From the NCBI RefSeq assembly GCF_000498575.2, contig NZ_AWSQ01000002.1, forward strand, positions 237,115 to 301,114: DNA of 64,000 nucleotides, read 5' to 3'. The notes beneath the pieces were generated by a model that was not told the origin of the DNA, ran no database searches, and was given only the letters and a program-made list of their open reading frames with translations. The position numbers and the translations under genes are program-made. Source of the DNA: Pseudomonas taeanensis MS-3. Its GTDB lineage: Bacteria > Pseudomonadota > Gammaproteobacteria > Pseudomonadales > Pseudomonadaceae. Below are positions 19,771 to 27,191 of the stretch, piece by piece. Position 1 is the stretch's first letter; every line of letters begins with the position of its first letter.

Positions 19771-20361
19771 CGCACTTACCTCGTCCGTTTATTGCGAAAT
19801 TAACAGTGGCCAAGTTGGCCATGTCCATGGGTTTAACTTGCTGGTAATGACTCGTTCTTATTTATTCAGGCACATAGACGCACCTGGCTCCGATTGAAGG
19901 AGCCCGAACGAGGCTTTGTATTTGGCACGCCCTGTGTAGGCGTGAGCACAGTGCCGTTGAGGCTCTGGCTCGTTAGTCTTGACTGGTCGTGAGAGTGATG
20001 AGGTGCCTCCTTGTATCCCAGCGCAACTTTACTCGAATTACAGCTGGTCCCTGGGTGTAGGCATTGCCGATGTTCAAGGCCACAGCTTTAAATCCGATCT
20101 AAAGTTGCGTGAATAGTTATGTCACGAGGGTAAGAGTGTAGGGCTGCTTCGATAGTTCCTACCGCCTATCCTGTTTTTTAGAGGCGTGAGTTATATCAGG
20201 ATTTTAAGTGATTGCATTTTGATGGCGATTTGGCTGTGATATTGCAAAATGCAATGAGGTATTAAAGTTCAATATATTTAATTTTAATTAATCGCGGGGG
20301 TGTGGGGGGTATGCGGCGAACAGGAACGGGCCAGAGCGGCCCGCTCGCGAGGGGAGGGTAA
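19771..20361. other. algD leader and upstream control region
   Basis: This 591-bp region has no gene. From the likely start near 20124 to the algD ATG there are about 354 bases of untranslated leader, close to the roughly 370 known in P. aeruginosa. The part from about 20180 to 20300 is strikingly AT-rich for this genome, as expected of a bent or silenced promoter region. I did not find a convincing match to the AlgR core CCGTTCGTC. Partial look-alikes occur near 19905 and 19955. A short GGGCC/GGCCC hairpin (20327-20343) follows the yaaA stop. Confidence 0.6.
20131..20159 (-). promoter_or_regulatory. Candidate AlgU (sigma-22) promoter of algD
   Basis: On the minus strand GGAACTA (-35, rc of 20153-20159) is followed after exactly 17 bases by TCTTA (-10, rc of 20131-20135). 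The sigma-22/RpoE consensus is GAACTT-N16/17-TCTRA, and the P. aeruginosa algD promoter itself deviates similarly at the -10. The predicted start is near 20124. Confidence 0.6.
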
Positions 20362-21141
20362 TCAGTCTTGCGGTTGATCGCGCAGGAACACCATCTTGTC
20401 GGCCTGCGACTGCTCGGCCGAATAGCGGTAGCCCTGGTAGGCGAAATCCTTGAGGCCTTCGGGGTTGGTCAGGCGTTCCTTGATCACATAACGGCTCATC
20501 AGGCCGCGGGCCTTCTTGGCGTAGAAACTGATGATCTTGTATTGGCCGTTTTTCAGATCCCTGAATTCGGTGTCGATCACCCGCGCGTTCAGCACTTTGC
20601 GTTTCACCGCACCGAAGTATTCGGTGGAGGCGAGGTTGAGCAGCACCTCGTCGCCTTGCGCAGCCAGTGCCTGGTTGAGCCAGCCGCTGATGCGCTCGCC
20701 CCAGAAGGCGTACAGGTCCTTGCCGCGTGGGTTGGCCAGTTTGGTGCCCATCTCCAGGCGGTAGGGTTGCATCAGATCCAGCGGGCGCAGCACGCCGTAC
20801 AGCCCGGAGAGCATGCGCAGGTGCTGCTGGGCGAAGTCGAAGTCGGCTTCGCTGAAATCTTCGGCGTTCAGTCCGGTGTACACGTCGCCCTTGAAGGCCA
20901 GCAGCGCCTGCTTGGCGTTGTCCAGAGTGAAGGTCGGCGTCCAGCTGCCGAAACGCGCTGCATTGAGGCCGGCGAGTTTGTCCGAGAGGTGCATCAGTTC
21001 GGCAATTTGCGCCGGGCTGAAATCGCGCAACTGGGCGATCAGGTCCTGGGCGTGGTCGAGGTGTTCGGGCAGGGTGAAGCGCTGGGTCACCGGCGCGGTC
21101 TGGTAATCGAGGGTCTTGGCCGGGGAAATCACCATCAACAT
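20362..21141 (-). CDS. yaaA: Peroxide-stress protein YaaA (DUF328)
   Basis: This 259-residue cytosolic protein of the YaaA/DUF328 family starts with the family hallmark '[13 protein letters not shown]' and contains '[21 protein letters not shown]' in broken form around residues 110-130. Family members bind DNA and limit iron-dependent damage during H2O2 stress in E. coli. The length is normal. It is transcribed toward algD from its own promoter, divergent from the CDF transporter gene, with the algD control region immediately downstream. Confidence 0.93.
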   Translation of the reverse strand: MLMVISPAKTLDYQTAPVTQRFTLPEHLDHAQDLIAQLRDFSPAQIAELMHLSDKLAGLNAARFGSWTPTFTLDNAKQALLAFKGDVYTGLNAEDFSEADFDFAQQHLRMLSGLYGVLRPLDLMQPYRLEMGTKLANPRGKDLYAFWGERISGWLNQALAAQGDEVLLNLASTEYFGAVKRKVLNARVIDTEFRDLKNGQYKIISFYAKKARGLMSRYVIKERLTNPEGLKDFAYQGYRYSAEQSQADKMVFLRDQPQD

Positions 21142-21279
21142 ACAGCGTTGCTCCTAAAAGTCTTGGTCGCGATTCTAGGCCGAGTAGCCGTCGTGGCTCT
21201 ACCTATTAAGGCGATGGGTTGACCTGGAGGTGGCCGTGGGGTTGTAGTCTACCCGGGTCGAATCCTTCAAGGAGCCGTC

Positions 21280-22278
21280 ATGAGCGCCTGCAATCACTCC
21301 CGTTGGGAGCACTCGCACGACTACCGACCGCTGGAGAGCACCGCCGAACGCCAAGCCTGGCGGGTGGCGGCCCTGACCGGAGTGACCATGCTGGTGGAGA
21401 TCACCGCCGGCTATGCCTTCAACTCCATGGCTCTGCTCGCCGATGGCTGGCACATGGCCTCGCACATGCTCGCCATTGGTCTGACGGCCCTGGCGTACCT
21501 GCTGGCGCGGCGTTATGCCAATGACCCGCGTTTCGCTTTCGGCACCTGGAAGATCGAGGTGCTCGCCGGTTTCGCCAGCGCCATCCTGCTGTTGCTGGTG
21601 ATCGCCCTGTTGGCGGTCGAATCGCTCTGGCGCCTGTGGCAACCGCAGGTGATCGCCTTCGACCTGGCTTTGGCGGTGGCGGTGATTGGCCTGCTGGTCA
21701 ACCTGGCGTCGGCCTGGCTGCTGCGCGATCAGCACGAACACAGTCATGGGCACGATCACGATCACGATCACGATCACGATCACGGCCATGCGCATGCGCA
21801 TGCGCATGCGCACGCTGCGCCAGCGACAGGACGTGACCTCAACCGGCATGCCGCCTTCCTGCATGTACTGGCCGATGCACTGACCTCGGTGGCGGCGATC
21901 ATCGCGTTGCTCGGTGGCTTGCTGTACGGCTGGAGCTGGCTGGACCCACTGATGGGCGTGGTCGGTGCGCTGATCATCGCGCTGTGGGCCAAGGGCTTGC
22001 TGATCGAGACCGCCAAGGTGCTACTCGATCGCGAGATGGACAGCCCGGTGGTGGCGCGCGTGCGTTCGGCCCTGGTGCAGGAGCCGGACACCGAGCTGGC
22101 GGACCTGCACCTATGGCGCGTCGGCCGGGCGCAATTTGCCTGCATCGCCAGTGTGGTGACCCATGGTGGCTGTTCGGCTGATCGCTACAAGGCCCGTTTG
22201 ACGGGGATTCGCGAGCTGGTGCATGTGACCGTGGAGGTCAATCGCTGTGGTCGGAGCGAGCCTGGGGAGGCGGGATAG
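21280..22278 (+). CDS. Cation diffusion facilitator (Zn/Co exporter, DmeF-like)
   Basis: This 332-residue inner-membrane CDF transporter has six predicted helices. Metal-site residues are visible in 'LLADGWHMASHM' (about residues 50-62) and 'FLHVLADALTSV' (about 205-216), both of the HxxxD type. Between helices 4 and 5 lies an extreme His-rich cytosolic loop of alternating His-Asp and His-Ala pairs (about residues 150-182). An N-terminal 'CNHSRWEHSHDY' may also bind metal. The overall form matches DmeF-type cobalt/zinc exporters. The metal is not proven. The gene is monocistronic, after a divergent promoter shared with yaaA. Confidence 0.9.
   Translation: MSACNHSRWEHSHDYRPLESTAERQAWRVAALTGVTMLVEITAGYAFNSMALLADGWHMASHMLAIGLTALAYLLARRYANDPRFAFGTWKIEVLAGFASAILLLLVIALLAVESLWRLWQPQVIAFDLALAVAVIGLLVNLASAWLLRDQHEHSHGHDHDHDHDHDHGHAHAHAHAHAAPATGRDLNRHAAFLHVLADALTSVAAIIALLGGLLYGWSWLDPLMGVVGALIIALWAKGLLIETAKVLLDREMDSPVVARVRSALVQEPDTELADLHLWRVGRAQFACIASVVTHGGCSADRYKARLTGIRELVHVTVEVNRCGRSEPGEAG
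21751..21811 (+). repeat. Hexanucleotide tandem repeats inside the CDF gene
   Basis: Two adjacent 6-bp tandem arrays, CACGAT (about five to six units, 21751-21785) and CATGCG/CGCATG (about four units, 21787-21811), encode the His-Asp and His-Ala runs. Unit length is a multiple of three, so slippage would change loop length without a frameshift. Confidence 0.85.
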
Positions 22279-22589
22279 CGGCGGGAAAGGCGCGAGAAAT
22301 TACCGACAACTGCGCCAATAGAACTTCTGACTTTAGCGGGGCATGGGCGAGGTGCCAAGGGCTATTCGTCCAAGTGAAAAATAAAGGTAAAAAATCTGAA
22401 AAACTCGTTTGCCTGTCATCGGTTTTGGAGTATCTAAAAGACAGACCGCCGAATCCTGCAGACAGGTGGCGTCAATTTGCTATCACCTGGTTTGCACCCT
22501 TTCAGTTCTGTTTGAGAGGTCGGCGGTTCCCCGCGGCGGAGCGCTGCTCTGGCATTCCGTCGCTTGGCTCCTACAAAAGGTGACCGAGT
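22279..22589. other. Intergenic region upstream of the PhoH-like gene
   Basis: This is 311 bp without a convincing gene. A 69-codon frame (22374-22583) has unlike codon use, no ribosome-binding site and no recognisable product. The right part has imperfect GC-rich inverted segments and, on the minus strand near 22577-22550, a sequence starting TGTAGGAGCC that resembles a lone REP unit. AAAAGG just before 22590 may serve as ribosome-binding site. Confidence 0.4.
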
Positions 22590-23981
22590 ATGGATGACCA
22601 CGGACGCTCAAAGCCCACCGCGCCAACCCTCTACGCCCTCGATACCAACGTCCTGATCCACGATCCAAACGCGTTGCTGAATTTTCAGGAACACCACGTT
22701 GCCATCCCCATGACCGTGCTGGAGGAACTGGACAAGCTGAAAACCGGTAAGCAAGGAGTGGCCGCCGAATGTCGTCAGGCCATTCGCTTGATCGACAAGA
22801 TCCTGGGCGGCGCCAACCCGGAAGAAGTGGAGATTGGCGTACCGATCCAGCGAGAGAAGAGCGGGCCTTGTGGTTTTCTGTCGATCCTCATGAGCAAAAG
22901 TGCTTCACCGATTACCTGGCTGCCGGAAGACCTTAACGACAACAAGATCATCAACCAACTGGTCGAGCTGAAATCGCGTCGGCCGGGCATGTCCGTGGTA
23001 CTGGTGACCAAGGACATCAACATGCGCCTCAAGGCGCGCGCCTGTGGCATCGACTCGGAGGACTACCACACCGACCAGCTGGTCGATGACGTGTCCCTGC
23101 TGTCGCAGGGCTATCACAACATGGCTGGCTCGTTCTGGGACCGGGTGAGCACCGTCGAGACCCGTCAGGAGCATGCTCGCACCTGGCACCGCGTGCAGCT
23201 CACCGACAATCTGCCGGCGGTGCATGTCAACGAGTTCATCATCGACGAGCAGGGCTTCGTCGGCTGGATCAAGGGCATCGAGGAGGGTGAGCTGCTGATC
23301 CTCGACCTGCACCAGGAACCCTTGATGCATCAGGAGGCTTGGGGCCTGCGGCCACGGGATATCTACCAGGCACTGGCGCTGTATGCGTTGCTCGACCCGG
23401 ATATCCACCTGGTCAACCTGTCCGGCGCCGCCGGTTCGGGCAAGACCATTCTGGCCCTGGCCGCGGCCATCGAGCAGACCATGGTCAGCAAGCGCTACCG
23501 GCGCATCATTGCCACCCGTAGCGTGCAGGGCCTGGACCAGGAGATCGGTTTCCTGCCCGGTACCGAGGCGGAGAAGATGGAACCCTGGCTCGGCGCCATT
23601 ACCGACAACCTCGAAGCGCTGCACATGGATGACGAGAACACCCACGGCAGCGTCGACTACATCCTGCAAAAGGTGCCATTGCAGTTCAAGTCGCTGAACT
23701 ACATCCGCGGGCGCAGTTTCCAGCAGAGCCTGATCCTCATCGATGAGTGCCAGAACCTTACTCCGCACCAGATGAAGACCATCATCACCCGTGCCGGCAG
23801 CGGCTCCAAGGTGGTCTGTCTGGGCAACCTGGCGCAGATCGATACACCCTACCTGTCGGCGCCCAGCTCGGGCCTGACCTATTTGACGGAGCGCTTCAAG
23901 GATTTCTCCCACGGCGTGCATATCACCCTGCAAGGTGTGCCGCGCTCGATCCTGGCGGAATTTGCCGAAAGCCATATGTAA
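22590..23981 (+). CDS. PhoH-family ATPase with N-terminal PIN domain
   Basis: This is a 463-residue PhoH2/YlaK-type protein. An N-terminal PIN nuclease domain (about residues 14-150) has acidic residues in 'YALDTNVLIHD' and 'LEELDKLK'. It is followed by a C-terminal PhoH ATPase with Walker A 'GAAGSGKTILAL' (about 280) and Walker B 'LILIDECQN' (about 385). PIN-PhoH fusions unwind and cut RNA in other bacteria, so a role in RNA metabolism is likely here by family inference. It stands alone, 311 bp after the CDF gene and 208 bp before moaC. Confidence 0.9.
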   Translation: MDDHGRSKPTAPTLYALDTNVLIHDPNALLNFQEHHVAIPMTVLEELDKLKTGKQGVAAECRQAIRLIDKILGGANPEEVEIGVPIQREKSGPCGFLSILMSKSASPITWLPEDLNDNKIINQLVELKSRRPGMSVVLVTKDINMRLKARACGIDSEDYHTDQLVDDVSLLSQGYHNMAGSFWDRVSTVETRQEHARTWHRVQLTDNLPAVHVNEFIIDEQGFVGWIKGIEEGELLILDLHQEPLMHQEAWGLRPRDIYQALALYALLDPDIHLVNLSGAAGSGKTILALAAAIEQTMVSKRYRRIIATRSVQGLDQEIGFLPGTEAEKMEPWLGAITDNLEALHMDDENTHGSVDYILQKVPLQFKSLNYIRGRSFQQSLILIDECQNLTPHQMKTIITRAGSGSKVVCLGNLAQIDTPYLSAPSSGLTYLTERFKDFSHGVHITLQGVPRSILAEFAESHM

Positions 23982-24002
23982 AGCATCCCTATCGACCTCC
24001 GT

Positions 24003-24024
24003 CCTACAGGTTTCAGCCTGTAGG
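24003..24024. terminator. Hairpin after the PhoH-like gene
   Basis: A perfect 8-bp stem (CCTACAGG / CCTGTAGG, loop TTTCAG) lies 21 bp past the stop codon. No T-run follows, so it may be a transcript-stabilising hairpin or weak terminator. Confidence 0.4.
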
Positions 24025-24189
24025 GCGTGGCGGTCCTCCTTCTGTCGGGCGTTCTGCAGGCTCGGCAGCTCTCTCCATGGCTCATGCCGCTCTTCAGCAT
24101 GCGACAACGGGTCGCTGAGCTGGCATTCACGGGTGCCGGAAACTGACTCGCAGGTTTACAATCGGTCGATACCCGCCTGGAGCTAGCCC

Positions 24190-24666
24190 GTGTTAACCCA
24201 TCTCGATTCCCAAGGTCGCGCCAATATGGTCGACGTCAGTGATAAAGCCCTGACCGTCCGTGAGGCCGTGGCCGAAGCCCGGGTGCGTATGCGCCCGCAA
24301 ACATTGCAGATGATCGTCGAGGGCGATCACCCCAAAGGCGATGTATTCGCCGTGGCGCGCATCGCCGGTATCCAGGCGGCGAAGAAGACCGCCGATCTGA
24401 TTCCGCTCTGTCATCCGCTGATGCTGACCAGTATCAAGGTCGAGCTGGAGGCCTGCGGCGACGATGGGGTGCGCATTCAAGCGCGCTGTAAGCTGAGTGG
24501 GCAGACCGGGGTGGAAATGGAGGCACTGACCGCCGCCAGCGTCGCCGCCCTGACCATCTACGACATGTGCAAGGCGGTGGATCGCGGCATGGTCATCGAA
24601 AGCGTGCGCCTGCTGGAAAAAGTCGGCGGCAAGAGTGGTCACTACAAGGCCGAGGACGAGCAATGA
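24190..24666 (+). CDS. moaC: Cyclic pyranopterin monophosphate synthase MoaC
   Basis: This 158-residue enzyme, with MoaA (not in the window), forms cyclic pyranopterin monophosphate from the GTP-derived intermediate, the first stage of molybdenum cofactor synthesis. The product starts '[19 protein letters not shown]' and contains the conserved '[13 protein letters not shown]' (about residues 63-75) and 'MCKAVDRGM' (about 122-130). The start is GTG at 24190, preceded by GGAG. An internal ATG at residue 13 would cut the conserved N-terminus. It overlaps moaD by four bases. Confidence 0.96.
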   Translation: MLTHLDSQGRANMVDVSDKALTVREAVAEARVRMRPQTLQMIVEGDHPKGDVFAVARIAGIQAAKKTADLIPLCHPLMLTSIKVELEACGDDGVRIQARCKLSGQTGVEMEALTAASVAALTIYDMCKAVDRGMVIESVRLLEKVGGKSGHYKAEDEQ

Positions 24667-24911
24667 TTCGCGTGCAGTATTTCGCCCGTTACCGCGAGGC
24701 CCTGGGCCTGGACGGCGAGCAGCTGAGTGATAGTCAGGGCTTCGCCACGCTCGACGACCTGCGCCAGCACCTGCTGGCCCGTGGCGGGGTGTGGCAGGTG
24801 TTGGCCGAGCAGAACCTGATGTGCGCACGTAATCAGGAACTGTGCAGCCTCGACGAGCCGTTGAGCGAAGGCGACGAAGTCGCCTTCTTCCCTACCGTGA
24901 CCGGAGGCTGA
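24663..24911 (+). CDS. moaD: Molybdopterin synthase small subunit MoaD
   Basis: This 82-residue ubiquitin-fold sulfur carrier ends with the required Gly-Gly ('PTVTGG'), which is thiocarboxylated and donates sulfur to precursor Z in complex with MoaE. The ATG at 24663 overlaps the moaC stop (ATGA). The longer in-frame extension runs back into moaC and is rejected. Operon moaC-moaD-moaE. Confidence 0.95.
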   Translation: MIRVQYFARYREALGLDGEQLSDSQGFATLDDLRQHLLARGGVWQVLAEQNLMCARNQELCSLDEPLSEGDEVAFFPTVTGG

Positions 24912-24913
24912 GC

Positions 24914-25369
24914 ATGGCGATTCGGGTGCAGCTCGACGCGTTCGATCCCGGGGTCGAAACCAACGCCCTGCATGCGGCGAACGTAGGGGTCGGCGCGGTG
25001 GTCAGCTTCGTCGGCTATGTGCGCGACTTTAACGACGGGCGCGAAGTCGGTGGCATGTTCCTCGAGCACTTCCCCGGCATGACCGAGAAGGCCCTGACCA
25101 AAATTGCGGTCGAGGCCGAGCAGCGCTGGCCGCTGCTGAATATCCAGATCATCCACCGCATAGGTCGTCTGGAGCCGGGCGAGCCCATAGTGTTCGTCGC
25201 CACCGCCAGTGCCCATCGTCAGGCCGCTTTCGATGCCTGCGCCTTCGTCATGGACTACCTGAAAACCCGCGCACCGTTCTGGAAAAAAGAAGACACCAGC
25301 GAGGGCCCGCGCTGGGTCGAAGGGCGCAGCAGCGACCAGAGCGCCGCCGAGCGCTGGCACAAGGCCTAG
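24914..25369 (+). CDS. moaE: Molybdopterin synthase large subunit MoaE
   Basis: This 151-residue catalytic subunit joins two MoaD-bound sulfurs to cyclic pyranopterin. Conserved segments are visible: 'FVGYVRDFNDGREV' (about 33-46), 'HRIGRL' (about 79-84), 'ATASAHRQAAF' (about 95-105) and the catalytic Lys region 'KTRAPFWKKE' (about 116-125). The start lies two bases after the moaD stop, with GGAGG just inside the end of moaD. Confidence 0.96.
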   Translation: MAIRVQLDAFDPGVETNALHAANVGVGAVVSFVGYVRDFNDGREVGGMFLEHFPGMTEKALTKIAVEAEQRWPLLNIQIIHRIGRLEPGEPIVFVATASAHRQAAFDACAFVMDYLKTRAPFWKKEDTSEGPRWVEGRSSDQSAAERWHKA

Positions 25370-25450
25370 GAAACTGCCGGACTCAAGTCGGGCTTTCCCT
25401 CGTGACGGCCGATCAAGGCCGGCAAGCTCCTCAGCACCCGCTTGGTTTGG

Positions 25451-25499
25451 TAGCCCGGATGCAATCCGGGGCATGGTCACCCGAATTGCATCCGGGTAA
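25451..25499. repeat. REP-like inverted repeat downstream of moaE
   Basis: Two 19-bp arms, TAGCCCGGATGCAATCCGG at 25451-25469 and the inverse of TTACCCGGATGCAATTCGG at 25481-25499, match at 17 of 19 positions around an 11-base loop. The CCCGGATGCAAT palindrome is of a type dispersed in Pseudomonas genomes. Its position about 80 bp past moaE suggests it also caps the moa transcript. Confidence 0.65.
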
Positions 25500-25623
25500 C
25501 GACTGGTTGCGAGCCGAATCTATCGGCGTCCTTGCGTACTAGTGCCCGCTTGCAATCCTTATTGATCTGCCCTAATCCAGTCGCGCGACGCTCGACCTGT
25601 GGTTGCGTGTATCTGGTTGACGA

Positions 25624-25662
25624 TTTATACAAATAAGTCCAGAGTGGACTTTAAAGTATAAA
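25624..25662. promoter_or_regulatory. 39-bp palindromic operator, same design as the dauB operator
   Basis: The left arm TTTATACAAATAAGTC (25624-25639), a 7-bp centre, and the right arm GACTTTAAAGTATAAA (25647-25662) form the site. The right arm read inverted is TTTATACTTTAAAGTC. The operator upstream of dauB (43004-43042) has arms TTTGTACCTAAAAGTC and TTTGTACATAAAAGTC with the same 7-bp centre. All four arms fit TTTRTAC-N4-AAGTC apart from minor changes in the middle. It lies 172 bp before the start of the binding-protein gene and is the likely DauR site, by comparison only. The rest of 25370-25834 shows no gene. Confidence 0.6.
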
Positions 25663-25834
25663 TAAGAGGCTGGCAGATGACCTGTCCCAACGCGTTACCC
25701 GGCGACAGCCCTTCGCTCAGACGCAGACCTGATGCGCCTTTCTTCTGTCTTGTAGTAACCCCCAGTACCTTCTTCGTCTGCGGCGCCTTGCCGTGGTCGT
25801 AGGGTATGTCACTCACCCAGCAGGAATCATCACG

Positions 25835-26611
25835 ATGAAGAAACTCGCCTTAGTGGGCGGCCTTGCCCTGAGCTTGATTGCCGTCAACCTGTTTGCCGCC
25901 GAAAGGCCACTGCGTCTGGGCATCGAGGCGGCCTATCCGCCGTTCGCCTTCAAGACAGCCGACGGCCAGATCGATGGCTTCGACCATGAGATCGGCAGCG
26001 CCCTGTGCGCCGAGATGAAGGTCGAATGCCAGTGGGTCGAGCAGGAATTCGATGGTCTGATCCCCTCACTGAAAGTGAAGAAGGTCGACGCTATCCTGTC
26101 GTCCATGACCATCACCGCCGAGCGCCGCAATTCGGTGGACTTCACTAACAAGTATTACTACAGCCCGGCCCGCCTGGTGATGAAGGCTGGTAGCGAGGTC
26201 GATGCCGACTTCAGCAACCTCAAGGGCAAGCGCATCGGTGTACAGCGCTCGACCACCACCGACCGTTTCGCCAGCGAAGTGCTGGCTGCACAAGGCGTTG
26301 AAGTGGTGCGCTACAGCTCGCAGAATGAAATCTATCTGGACCTGATCTCTGGCCGCCTGGACGGTACGCTAGCCGATGCCATCCCGGTTAATGAGGGCTT
26401 CCTGAAAACCGACAACGGCAAGGGCTTCGCTTTCGTCGGCCCGTCCTTCACCGACCCCAAGTACTTTGGTGAAGGCGCCGGCATCGCCGTGCGCAAGGGC
26501 GACAGCGAGTTACTCGCTAAGTTGAATGCGGCGATCAAGGCGGTCCGTGACAACGGCGAGTACCAGAAGATTCAGGCCAAATACTTCGACTTCGATATCT
26601 ACGGCGACTGA
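25835..26611 (+). CDS. Periplasmic basic-amino-acid binding protein (ABC uptake)
   Basis: This 258-residue solute-binding protein of family 3 (HisJ/ArgT/AotJ-like) has a signal peptide at residues 1-21 ('LALSLIAVNLFAA') and the family entry 'LRLGIEAAYPPFAF', followed by 'DGLIPSLKVKKVDAILSSM' in the ligand lobe. Arginine/ornithine/lysine are likely ligands by family. Start ATG 25835 with AGGA upstream. The 42-base-longer frame lacks a signal peptide. No permease or ATPase genes are adjacent, so it probably docks on a transporter encoded elsewhere. The upstream operator shared with dauB points to D- or L-arginine uptake. Confidence 0.88.
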   Translation: MKKLALVGGLALSLIAVNLFAAERPLRLGIEAAYPPFAFKTADGQIDGFDHEIGSALCAEMKVECQWVEQEFDGLIPSLKVKKVDAILSSMTITAERRNSVDFTNKYYYSPARLVMKAGSEVDADFSNLKGKRIGVQRSTTTDRFASEVLAAQGVEVVRYSSQNEIYLDLISGRLDGTLADAIPVNEGFLKTDNGKGFAFVGPSFTDPKYFGEGAGIAVRKGDSELLAKLNAAIKAVRDNGEYQKIQAKYFDFDIYGD

Positions 26612-26624
26612 CAGTGCCGGGCAT

Positions 26625-26655
26625 GAATAAAGCTGCGCATTGCGCGGCTTTATTC
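26625..26655 (+). terminator. Terminator of the binding-protein gene
   Basis: A stem of GAATAAAGC and GCTTTATTC encloses an inner CGC/GCG pair, 14 bp after the stop codon. The descending arm is T-rich. It could work in both directions. Confidence 0.75.
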
Positions 26656-26924
26656 GTCTGGAGTGGAGGCGCTTCAGCTAGCGCTGAGTGGCTGTAGTCG
26701 ACCCGTGTGGGTGGCCCTGCTGAGAGTAAATAAATCCCTTCTTGGCAGGTGCGCGGCAGCCTATGTTAGGTCGGAGTGAATTGAACTCATCACCAACAGG
26801 GAGGGCTCAATCCTGTCTCGCTAGCAAGTCAGGTGCCGAGACGCAAACCGCCGTGCAATGACAGCGCAGGAAGAGGTAATTATAATTTGATTAACATTTA
26901 ATGACTTAAGTGATCGGATAACTC
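26656..26924. other. Intergenic region before the ribbon-helix-helix gene
   Basis: No gene is seen. The last 50 bases are AT-rich (TAATTATAATTTGATTAAC) and likely hold the promoter of the small gene at 26925. No strong ribosome-binding site is visible before its ATG. Confidence 0.35.
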
Positions 26925-27110
26925 ATGGAAAGTAAGACTGCGCGCCTCACGGTACTCATTGATCCCGTCAAGAAAAAAGCATTCGAGGAGCTCTGTGCAG
27001 CACAAGACGTGACGCCTTCGCAGGTCGTCCGCCAACTGATCCGTGACTACCTGGAAAGCCACGGTGCCAGCTATGCGACCAAGAGCAAGCATGTCGCAGG
27101 TACCAAGTAA
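26925..27110 (+). CDS. Small ribbon-helix-helix (CopG/Arc-like) protein
   Basis: The product has 61 residues. A beta strand 'TARLTVLID' (about 4-12) and two helices, 'VKKKAFEELCAAQ' and 'TPSQVVRQLIRDYLESHG', give the ribbon-helix-helix pattern of small dimeric DNA-binding proteins. It stands alone, with no toxin gene beside it, so it is more likely an orphan regulator than an antitoxin. The target is unknown. Codon use is normal for the window. It is convergent with the SulP gene. Confidence 0.7.
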   Translation: MESKTARLTVLIDPVKKKAFEELCAAQDVTPSQVVRQLIRDYLESHGASYATKSKHVAGTK

Positions 27111-27191
27111 CGACCCGCACTCTTCGTTGTCTCTAGAGGGCGCTACGTCATCTAAGGATTTGACCACTACAGGCGTAGCCCGTGGCGTGCG

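Noticed and set aside
20243..20270. A second, exact GAACTT (-35) upstream of algD on the minus strand at 20265-20270
   Set aside because: No -10 of the TCTRA type lies 16-17 bases downstream (the bases read TTTGC or TTGCA). The site at 20131-20159 fits better and predicts the known leader length.
22374..22583. 69-codon plus-strand frame before the PhoH-like gene
   Set aside because: Composition is unlike its neighbours, with no ribosome-binding site and no recognisable product. An overlapping frame of similar length exists, as expected by chance.
25625..25816. 63-codon minus-strand frame upstream of the binding-protein gene
   Set aside because: It covers the palindromic operator and the likely promoter. 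No start signal or protein-like composition.
26925..27110. Reading the 61-residue ribbon-helix-helix protein as an antitoxin
   Set aside because: No toxin-like gene (ParE, RelE, HicA or similar) lies on either side. The neighbours are a binding protein with its own terminator and a convergent SulP gene.
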